Positions 1 to 5,815 of a DNA stretch of 6,749 nucleotides are shown here, in pieces. The notes beneath the pieces were generated by a model. It was not told where the DNA came from. It saw only the letters and a program-made list of their open reading frames with translations, and made no database searches. The stretch lies in assembly GCA_902608065.1 (NCBI GenBank), contig CACLMO010000026.1, positions 1-6,749 of the forward strand, given 5' to 3'. Source of the DNA: an uncultured Pelagibacteraceae bacterium. GTDB taxonomy: Bacteria > Pseudomonadota > Alphaproteobacteria > Pelagibacterales > Pelagibacteraceae. Within the stretch, counting starts at the first letter, position 1; every line of letters starts with the position of its first letter. The position numbers and the translations under genes were made by a program.

Positions 1-1493
1 TTAATTTTATTTAGTGGAAGACCTAATTCTGCTGCAGCTAATTGTGCGATTTTGGTGTATGTGCCTTGTCCCATTTCAATAGCTCCCGTATTAATGTGAC
101 AACTACCATCATTACAATAAATATGAACTAATGCTCCCGCCTGATTAAGATGTATGGTTGTAAAGCTAATTCCAAACTTCACAGGAGTTATAGCAATTCC
201 TCTCTTTATATATTTATTTGTTGAATTAAATTTTTTTATTTCTATTCTTCGTCTCTTATAATTTGAAGTTTTTATCAGTCTATCAAAAATTGAATGCATT
301 ACATTATCCTCAATTTTCATACCATAATGTGTAATATTTTTTTTATTATTTTGATAAAAATTTCTTCTTCTTATTTCTGAAGGATCCTTTTTTAATGATC
401 CCGCTATGTTATCAATGATATTTTCTATAACCATCATTCCTTGATTTCCTCCAAAACCGCGAAATGCTGTATTAGATGCTGTATTTGTTTTACATAAAAA
501 GTTTTCTGCCAATATATTTTCAATGTAGTATGCATTATCAAGATGTAAAAGAGCTCTTTGATTTATAGCGCCAGATAAATCTGGGGAAATTCCACATTTA
601 GAAGCTAGTTTGACATTCAATCCTTTAATAATTCCTAGTTCGTCAAAACCTACTTCATATTCAGAATAAAAGTCGTGTCTTTTTCCTGTGATAATTATTT
701 CATCATCTCTATCTATTCTAAGTTTAACTGGACGTTTAGTTTTTTTAGACAGTAGGGTACAAATTGCTGCAAATATGAAAGACTGTGTTTCTTTTCCTCC
801 AAAACCTCCTCCGATTCTTCTTACTTCAACAGTAATGGTGTTGCTTTTTTGATTAAGCATTTTTGCTATAATTTGTTGTGTCTCACTTGGGTGTTGAGTA
901 GAAGAATAAACTTTATAATCATTATCTTCACCAGGAATCGTAAAAGCAGCATGCCCCTCAAGAGCAAAATGTTCTTGGCTACCTGTAGTAAAATTTCCTT
1001 TTAATTTATATGGAGACTCACTAATTTTTTTATGAGGATCGCCTTTTTTAATTTTTGTTTCTTTTAAAATAAATGATTTCTTTTTTAATGCTTCGTGAAT
1101 GTTTTTAATTACTTTTAAAGATTTATAAGAAATTTTAGCCTTTAAAACTGCTTTTCTTGCAAGTTCTGTTGACTTAGCTGCCACTGCAAACAGTGGTTGA
1201 CCAAAATACTCGGCCTTTTTTGGAAATATTGGATCTCCATCATATACTGGACCCACATCATTTCGGCCAGGTATATCTTTTGATGTAATTACAGAAACTA
1301 CTCCTTCGCTTTTTTCTACTTCCTCGAGATTTATTTTTTTAATTATAGCATGAGATTTTTTACTCCATCCAATTGCTCCATATAAAGTGCCTGGTGGCTC
1401 AGGAATATCATCCGTATAGAGAGCCTGACCACTAACATGTTTTATACTACTTTCATGAGGTCTTTCTTCACTTATAAAAATTTCTTTATTCAT
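1..1493 (-). CDS. xdhB: Xanthine dehydrogenase, molybdenum-binding subunit, partial (C-terminus missing)
   Basis: This subunit carries the molybdopterin cofactor and hydroxylates hypoxanthine and xanthine to urate in the cytoplasm, pairing with XdhA. The frame is open from ATG at 1493 to the window edge, giving 497 residues. Family members are about 770-780 residues, so roughly the last third, including the catalytic Glu of the GVGE region, lies outside. Visible family motifs are GGGFGGKE (228-235), RALLHLDN (starting 313), NTAFRGFGG (R345, F347), FGISFT (F444, T445) and the molybdopterin-contact motif MGQG (474-477). By alignment from memory, E235, R313, F347, F444 and T445 match bovine Glu802, Arg880, Phe914, Phe1009 and Thr1010. 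That supports a purine substrate rather than aldehyde oxidase activity. The ATG directly follows the xdhA TAG with no gap, so the two genes are presumably cotranscribed. I see no frameshift or stop in the visible part. Confidence 0.95.
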   Translation of the reverse strand, partial: MNKEIFISEERPHESSIKHVSGQALYTDDIPEPPGTLYGAIGWSKKSHAIIKKINLEEVEKSEGVVSVITSKDIPGRNDVGPVYDGDPIFPKKAEYFGQPLFAVAAKSTELARKAVLKAKISYKSLKVIKNIHEALKKKSFILKETKIKKGDPHKKISESPYKLKGNFTTGSQEHFALEGHAAFTIPGEDNDYKVYSSTQHPSETQQIIAKMLNQKSNTITVEVRRIGGGFGGKETQSFIFAAICTLLSKKTKRPVKLRIDRDDEIIITGKRHDFYSEYEVGFDELGIIKGLNVKLASKCGISPDLSGAINQRALLHLDNAYYIENILAENFLCKTNTASNTAFRGFGGNQGMMVIENIIDNIAGSLKKDPSEIRRRNFYQNNKKNITHYGMKIEDNVMHSIFDRLIKTSNYKRRRIEIKKFNSTNKYIKRGIAITPVKFGISFTTIHLNQAGALVHIYCNDGSCHINTGAIEMGQGTYTKIAQLAAAELGLPLNKI

Positions 1494-2933
1494 CTAATTA
1501 TAAATTCCAATTAATTTTTTTTCATTTATTTCTAAAAAACATTTTTCTAATAAATTTTTTGCCACTATCTTTCGATATCGCCTACTTGCCCTCATGTCAT
1601 CAATTGGAAAAAAATCTTTTTCTAAAGCATTTTTTGCTTTATCAATTACATTTTGTGTAATTGAAGAATTTAAAAGTACTTTTTCGCAATAAATTGCTCT
1701 CTTAGGAAGCGCAGCCATTCCACCATATGCAATTTTTATTTTTTTAATTTTTTTGTTTTCAATTGTTAAATTAAAAGCAGCACAGACTGAAGATATGTCG
1801 TCATCAAAACGTTTAGATATTTTATAAGCTTTAAAAATATTTTTATTAAAAATAGGAATTCTAATAGAATGAATGAATTGTCCTTCTTTTAGTTTAGTTT
1901 TGCGATAACTAATAAAAAAATCATTAATTGGCAAAATTTTACTTTTTTTTATGCCTTGCAAAACTATTTGACAATCTAAAGCTAGCAACAAAGGTAAATT
2001 ATCTCCTATTGGTGATGCTGTTATTATATTCCCTGCAATAGTCGCTACATTTCTTATTTGAACCGATCCATAACGTTTAAGAATTTTATTAAAATCAGGA
2101 TAATATTTTTTTATGTACGTTTCAAAATTGCTTAAGGATGTTGCAGCTCCTACTTCAATATATTTATTATTATTTTTTATATAATTTAATTCCATTATTG
2201 AATTCATATAAATCATTGATTCAATATCTTTTCTATCTTTAGTAACTGTTAAAGCTAAATCTGTACCACCACTAAGTAATTTTGAATTAGCATTTTTTTT
2301 TAAAATTTTTTTAAGTTCCGAAATATAGCGAGGTGCAAAATATTTTTTGCCTTTTCTATAAATAGCAATAGATTTATTTCCCACCTTTTTTAGTAGAGCA
2401 ATAGTTTGTTTCTTATCTTTTACAAAATGGTCAATTTTATTTTTTGTTTGTAAACTTTTTGCTGCTTTAATTATAGGCTTATATCCCGTGCAACGACACA
2501 AATTTCCTGCGATAGAATCTTTAACTACATCTTTTTTTAATTTTGAATAATTTTTAAACATTGAAAATAGAGACATGATAAATCCAGGAGTGCAAAAACC
2601 ACACTGCGAACCATGACACTTGACCATAACCTCCTGAACAGGGTGCAGTGAATTGTCTTTTGAAATTAAATCTTCTACGAGTATAAGTTGCTTTCCTGCT
2701 AGAGTTGGTAAAAAAGTAATACAAGAATTAACAGCTGTATAATTAATATCATTATCTTTTAATTCTCCTAAAACAACTGTGCAAGCTCCACAACCTCCTT
2801 CGGCGCAACCTTCTTTTGTACCTGTTTTTTTTAATTTAGTTCTAACAAAATTAAGTAATGTTTCGTTGGGATCTGGATTACGAATTTCTTTAATTTTTCC
2901 AGAATGAATAAAGTTAATTGTGTCAGAAGGCAC
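1494..2933 (-). CDS. xdhA: Xanthine dehydrogenase, FeS/FAD small subunit
   Basis: This subunit moves electrons from the XdhB molybdenum centre through two [2Fe-2S] clusters to FAD and then NAD+. It has 479 residues, normal for the proteobacterial fused FeS-FAD form. The plant-ferredoxin-type domain has cluster ligands C43, C48, C51 and C71. The helical second domain has C111, C114, C146 and C148, in the CGFC and LCRCTGY motifs. After a linker, the FAD-binding domain shows LLSGGTDL (219-226) and TIAGNI..ASPIGD (298-311), followed by the C-terminal CO-dehydrogenase flavoprotein-like domain. The start is GTG at 2933. It overlaps the uraH stop by one base (TAGTG), has an AGAGGA ribosome site 5 bases upstream, and begins the ferredoxin fold at the expected place; the next Met is about residue 103, far too late. 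All eight cluster cysteines are present, so it looks functional. Confidence 0.96.
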   Translation of the reverse strand: MPSDTINFIHSGKIKEIRNPDPNETLLNFVRTKLKKTGTKEGCAEGGCGACTVVLGELKDNDINYTAVNSCITFLPTLAGKQLILVEDLISKDNSLHPVQEVMVKCHGSQCGFCTPGFIMSLFSMFKNYSKLKKDVVKDSIAGNLCRCTGYKPIIKAAKSLQTKNKIDHFVKDKKQTIALLKKVGNKSIAIYRKGKKYFAPRYISELKKILKKNANSKLLSGGTDLALTVTKDRKDIESMIYMNSIMELNYIKNNNKYIEVGAATSLSNFETYIKKYYPDFNKILKRYGSVQIRNVATIAGNIITASPIGDNLPLLLALDCQIVLQGIKKSKILPINDFFISYRKTKLKEGQFIHSIRIPIFNKNIFKAYKISKRFDDDISSVCAAFNLTIENKKIKKIKIAYGGMAALPKRAIYCEKVLLNSSITQNVIDKAKNALEKDFFPIDDMRASRRYRKIVAKNLLEKCFLEINEKKLIGIYN

Positions 2934-3280
2934 TAGCTTCCTCTATAAGTGGAATAACTCCAAGGGCTGACAAGTAAAGGTATATGATAGTGTTCTTTGG
3001 AGTTGGATATTCCAAATCTAATTACTACTTCATTTAAAAAAGGTGTTTTGGGCAAATTGGTTATCTTCTTAAAATAATCATTCACAAAAAAAACAAGTTC
3101 ATATTGACCTTCTTTAAAATTATCACCCTCAATTAATGGTTTGTCTGAACGACCGTTGCTGTTTAATATGACAGAACTAATTTTTTCTTTTTTGCCAGAA
3201 ACTATATAAACATCTACTTTAATACCTTTAGCAGGTTTTCCAGAAAAAGTATCTAGGCAATGAGTGGTTAATTTTGTCAT
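2933..3280 (-). CDS. uraH: 5-hydroxyisourate hydrolase (transthyretin-like)
   Basis: This enzyme hydrolyses 5-hydroxyisourate, the product of urate oxidase, to OHCU (2-oxo-4-hydroxy-4-carboxy-5-ureidoimidazoline), the second step from urate to allantoin. It has 115 residues, the normal size for the family, and no signal peptide, so it is cytoplasmic. The N-terminal motif is LTTHCLD, with the catalytic His at residue 7. NSNGRSD gives the catalytic Arg44. The C-terminal signature YHIPLLVSPWSYSTYRGS holds His99 and the terminal YRGS that separates true HIU hydrolases from vertebrate transthyretin. It is the first gene of a minus-strand run continuing into xdhA (1-base overlap) and xdhB. It diverges from uraD, which carries the next step. 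No Shine-Dalgarno sequence precedes the ATG, but a good promoter-like sequence lies 5 bases away, so the mRNA may be leaderless. Confidence 0.96.
   Translation of the reverse strand: MTKLTTHCLDTFSGKPAKGIKVDVYIVSGKKEKISSVILNSNGRSDKPLIEGDNFKEGQYELVFFVNDYFKKITNLPKTPFLNEVVIRFGISNSKEHYHIPLLVSPWSYSTYRGS
2939..2944 (-). promoter_or_regulatory. Ribosome binding site of xdhA
   Basis: On the minus strand AGAGGA lies inside the last codons of uraH, 5 bases before the GTG start of xdhA. It is the clearest Shine-Dalgarno sequence among the gene starts inspected here. With the TAGTG stop/start overlap it supports the GTG start and suggests translational coupling from uraH to xdhA. Confidence 0.6.
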
Positions 3281-3285
3281 AAGAT

Positions 3286-3313
3286 ATTATATAAACTAAA
3301 TAAGTATGATCAA
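3286..3313 (-). promoter_or_regulatory. Putative sigma-70-type promoter of uraH-xdhA-xdhB
   Basis: Reading the minus strand, TTGATC (3313-3308) is followed after 16 bases by a perfect TATAAT (3291-3286). The uraH ATG begins 5 bases further on. The -35 box overlaps the uraD start codon on the other strand. A start site 6-7 bases after the -10 box would fall at or within a base of the ATG, giving a leaderless message. In AT-rich DNA such matches also arise by chance. Confidence 0.4.
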
Positions 3314-3809
3314 TAAAATTAATAAATTGTCTAAAAGTGAATTTACCAAAGTTTTCGCTAATATTTTCGAAAATTCAAGATGGATAGCTGAAGAGCTATA
3401 CAAACAAAAACCTTTTGGAGACTTTAATGAATTATCATCAAAAATGATGGATATTTTTGAGATGTCTTCAAAGGAAAAAAAGTTAAAGATTCTTAATAAT
3501 CATCCTGACTTGGGTAACAAAATGAAAATAAGTTCATTAACTCCAGATTCACTAAAGGAGCAAAAAAATGCTGGATTAGATCAATGTACAAAAGAAGAAT
3601 TTAATGAATTTAAAAAACTTAATGATTCTTACAAGAAATTTGGTTTTCCTTTTATACTTGCGGTTAAAGATAAAAGTAAAATTGAAATTTTAAATAACTT
3701 TCGAGCAAGAATTAATTCAGAGTCACAAATAGAATTTGAAGAAGCAATAAGACAGGTAAAAAAAATTGCTAGTTTGCGCTTAGAAGATTTAAATAATAAA
3801 AATATTTAA
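3306..3809 (+). CDS. uraD: OHCU decarboxylase (ureidoimidazoline decarboxylase)
   Basis: This enzyme decarboxylates OHCU, made by UraH, stereospecifically to (S)-allantoin, completing urate breakdown to allantoin in the cytoplasm. It has 167 residues, as usual for the family. Family landmarks are the HPDL motif with catalytic His66, then S82, the E85-Q86 pair and AGLD. These are followed by LNDSYKKFGFPFILAVK (105-121) and the C-terminal Arg-rich helix region (NFRARI, later SLRL). It is a single-domain protein, not fused to UraH or allantoinase as in some lineages. It diverges from uraH across 25 bases and converges on the glycosylase gene, with the stop codons overlapping. No Shine-Dalgarno sequence is visible before the ATG. 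AT-rich -10-like sequences (TATTAT 3285-3290, TATAAA 3290-3295) lie just upstream, without a convincing -35 box. Confidence 0.93.
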   Translation: MINKINKLSKSEFTKVFANIFENSRWIAEELYKQKPFGDFNELSSKMMDIFEMSSKEKKLKILNNHPDLGNKMKISSLTPDSLKEQKNAGLDQCTKEEFNEFKKLNDSYKKFGFPFILAVKDKSKIEILNNFRARINSESQIEFEEAIRQVKKIASLRLEDLNNKNI

Positions 3810-4432
3810 TATTCAACATCCGATGGATCAATTGATCTCCACATGTACCATGTAAATACAGTTCTATAACCATAATGAATTTTAGAAATTTTTTCTAAAA
3901 TTTTTTTACTTGGTGGATAAGTTGTTTTATAATTTTTAGATATTGCTCTTAATAAACCTATATCTTTTAGTGGTAATATATTTGGTCTATTCAAATTAAA
4001 CATTAAAAACATTTCTGCACTCCAAACACCTAGACCTTTTAATTTAGTTATATAATTAATAGCATCGATATCATTCATTTTTTTAAGTTTTGCTACATCA
4101 AATGATTTGTTTCTAAATGCTTTAGCAATATTTTTTAAATAACTAACTTTTTGTCGAGATAATCCCGCCTTTTTTAAATTGTGAGAGGATATTTTTATTA
4201 CTGTTCTAGGATTAATATTATGTTTGCATTTTTTTTCAAATTTAAGCCAAATTGAATCGGCTGCTTTGGTGCTAATTTGTTGACCTACTATAGTTCGACA
4301 CAAAGAAAAAAATGGATTATTTCTTGTGGTTAAAAAGCCTTTTTTATATTTTTTTATTATTTTTCTTAAAACAGAATCTCTCTTAGACAATGTTCTTTTT
4401 GCTTTTTTCCAATAAACTGGGGGACGCTTCAT
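3806..4432 (-). CDS. DNA-3-methyladenine glycosylase, AlkA-like (HhH-GPD family)
   Basis: This is a base-excision-repair enzyme that removes alkylated bases such as 3-methyladenine from DNA, leaving an abasic site. It has 208 residues, shorter than E. coli AlkA (about 282), because it lacks AlkA's N-terminal domain and consists of the catalytic HhH-GPD core only. Motifs are IVGQQIST (48-55), the helix-hairpin-helix LKGLGVW (131-137) and LPLKDIGL, whose Asp157 aligns with the catalytic Asp238 of E. coli AlkA. A C-terminal YRTVFTWYMWR segment follows. There is no CxxxxxCxxC iron-sulphur motif, which argues against EndoIII or MutY. The protein is Lys/Arg rich, suiting DNA binding. The ATG overlaps the stop of the upstream transporter gene (ATGA), so both are probably translated from one message. 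The stop codon overlaps that of convergent uraD. Exact base preference cannot be read from the sequence. Confidence 0.88.
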   Translation of the reverse strand: MKRPPVYWKKAKRTLSKRDSVLRKIIKKYKKGFLTTRNNPFFSLCRTIVGQQISTKAADSIWLKFEKKCKHNINPRTVIKISSHNLKKAGLSRQKVSYLKNIAKAFRNKSFDVAKLKKMNDIDAINYITKLKGLGVWSAEMFLMFNLNRPNILPLKDIGLLRAISKNYKTTYPPSKKILEKISKIHYGYRTVFTWYMWRSIDPSDVEY

Positions 4433-5322
4433 TGCTGTCTAGGTAAAGTAATAGGTTTTTTTAACTGGTGCTCTCTTATAAAAATTATAGCAGATGAAAC
4501 TACAATTAAACTAGCACCTATTAATGTATAAATGGTCGGAATTTCGTTAAAGAAATAAAATCCAAAAATAATAGCCAAAACTAATGATAAATATTTTAAA
4601 GGTGTTGTTAGAGAAACTTCGGCTAATTTATAGCTTTGTGTCAAAAGTAGGTTCGCAATGCTTCCAAACAATCCAATTAAAATTAATAAACCTAACTCAT
4701 GTAATGTTGGCATAACCCATCCTCCAAATGGCAAAGTTAAAAGTCCCATAGCTCCAGAACAAATTGAAAAGTAAAAAGCTATCAAGTAAATAGGTTCATT
4801 TACTAAAGTTAATTTTCTTATAAAAATAGATACGCTTGCAAATCCAAGTGTAAATATTATTGGATAAATATAATAAAAATTTAAATTATCAAATCCAGGT
4901 TTTGAAATTATAATAACTCCTACAAAACCCAGGCCTACCGCAATCCAACGTTTAGCTCTTATTTTTTCACCTAAAAATAAAATAGAAAATATAACAACCC
5001 AAATGGGACCTGAAAATGCTATTGATGTAACCTCTGCTAAACCCAGATTTCTAATTCCAACAAAAATAGCATACATCGCAATAGCTCCCCAGAAACTTCG
5101 ATGAAAATGAAGACTTATATGTTTTGTTTTATAAAAATTTTTTAATCTTTTTTTGGGTATCAAAAAAAATATTGGAATTAGACCAAATAAAGCTCGACTA
5201 AACATAACTTGTCCAACAGCAAAATCTGTAGCGGTTATTTTAATTAGACAGTCCATAAACGAGAAAAATAAAACGCTTAATATCATACATAGAGCGCCTA
5301 GGTGATTTTGGTTTTTGATCAT
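4429..5322 (-). CDS. EamA/DMT-family inner-membrane transporter
   Basis: This is a drug/metabolite transporter superfamily protein of 297 residues, with ten hydrophobic helices at about 8-28, 36-55, 74-92, 98-117, 124-141, 149-167, 178-200, 209-226, 236-256 and 262-281. That matches the two-fold EamA repeat. The first repeat ends with the typical segment FLGEKIRAKRW (116-126, Gly118-Glu119), followed by a helix ending in SKPG. The second repeat has a similar LTQSYKLAEVSLTTPLKYLS stretch (residues about 228-247). A basic tail suggests a cytoplasmic C-terminus. The substrate cannot be inferred; relatives move metabolites, amino acids or vitamins. Its position near purine genes could hint at a purine compound, but it is on a separate transcript from uraH-xdh and is cotranscribed with the glycosylase instead (4-base overlap). 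The start is ATG at 5322, without a Shine-Dalgarno sequence; a TATAAA (5341-5336) sits about 13 bases upstream. Confidence 0.88.
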   Translation of the reverse strand: MIKNQNHLGALCMILSVLFFSFMDCLIKITATDFAVGQVMFSRALFGLIPIFFLIPKKRLKNFYKTKHISLHFHRSFWGAIAMYAIFVGIRNLGLAEVTSIAFSGPIWVVIFSILFLGEKIRAKRWIAVGLGFVGVIIISKPGFDNLNFYYIYPIIFTLGFASVSIFIRKLTLVNEPIYLIAFYFSICSGAMGLLTLPFGGWVMPTLHELGLLILIGLFGSIANLLLTQSYKLAEVSLTTPLKYLSLVLAIIFGFYFFNEIPTIYTLIGASLIVVSSAIIFIREHQLKKPITLPRQQ

Positions 5323-5343
5323 TTTGATAAATTAATTTATATT
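5315..5343 (+). promoter_or_regulatory. Putative promoter of the msrA operon
   Basis: TTGATC (5315-5320) and TATATT (5338-5343) are separated by 17 bases, the ideal spacing. The predicted start site near 5350 leaves about 16 bases of leader before the msrA ATG at 5366. The -35 box overlaps the start codon of the divergent EamA gene. No Shine-Dalgarno sequence follows. The evidence is pattern match only. Confidence 0.4.
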
Positions 5344-5365
5344 TACCACTAAATTAAAAAATTTT

Positions 5366-5815
5366 ATGCAAATATTTATAGGTGGAATTGGTTGCTTCTG
5401 GGATGAAACTGAATATCAAGGTGTTCCTGGCATTATTTCAACAGAATGTGGGTATTGTGGTGGAAAAAAACCAAAAGTGACTTATGAACAAGTTTGCGGC
5501 GGCAATACTGAACACATAGAAGTTGTTAAAGTTACATTCGACCCTAAAATAATTTCTTATGAGGACGTAGCTAGATTATTCTTTAAAATCCACGATCCAA
5601 CAACTCTTAATCGTCAAGGCCCTAATGTTGGCTACCAATATCGATCAGAGATTTTTTATACAACTGAACAAGAAAGGATATCTGCTCAAAAAATATTGGA
5701 TGAGATTAATAAAAAACTTAACGGTAAAGTAGTTACAATTATCAGGAAAGAAAAAAATTATTGTAAAGCAGAAGAGTATCATCAAAAATATTTTGAAAAA
5801 CGAAGCAAAAAATGA
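5366..5815 (+). CDS. msrA: Peptide methionine-(S)-S-oxide reductase MsrA
   Basis: MsrA reduces the S-epimer of methionine sulfoxide in oxidised proteins back to methionine, with thioredoxin as the usual reductant. This copy has 149 residues, a compact cytoplasmic form without a signal peptide. The catalytic motif GCFW has Cys10. Y40 and E52 match E. coli Tyr82 and Glu94, HDPTTLNRQG follows, and Y92 in QYRS matches Tyr134. The C-terminus has the family AEEYHQKY motif. There are oddities. One residue is missing between GCFW and the PG turn compared with E. coli. The position of Asp129 is N87. The usual AGYxGG segment reads CGYCGG, giving a CxxC pair (C28, C31). Further cysteines are C44, at the E. 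coli Cys86 position, and C133. The resolving route is therefore unclear. It begins a plus-strand operon, with its TGA overlapping the next ATG. An in-frame stop at 5333-5335 excludes a much longer N-terminus. Confidence 0.92.
   Translation: MQIFIGGIGCFWDETEYQGVPGIISTECGYCGGKKPKVTYEQVCGGNTEHIEVVKVTFDPKIISYEDVARLFFKIHDPTTLNRQGPNVGYQYRSEIFYTTEQERISAQKILDEINKKLNGKVVTIIRKEKNYCKAEEYHQKYFEKRSKK

Noticed and set aside
1..1493. Possible broken or pseudogenised xdhB because no complete frame is present
   Set aside because: The frame is uninterrupted from ATG to the window edge and carries all expected motifs in order. It is truncated only by the window boundary.
1900..2470. Many poly-A/T runs that could be frameshift sites or sequencing errors in xdhA
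   Set aside because: The reading frame and the family motifs on both sides of the runs stay in register, so no frameshift is needed.
3796..3815. AATATT inverted repeat at the uraD/glycosylase junction as a terminator
   Set aside because: The stem is short and entirely A/T, with no U tract on either strand. Such repeats are expected by chance in this base composition.
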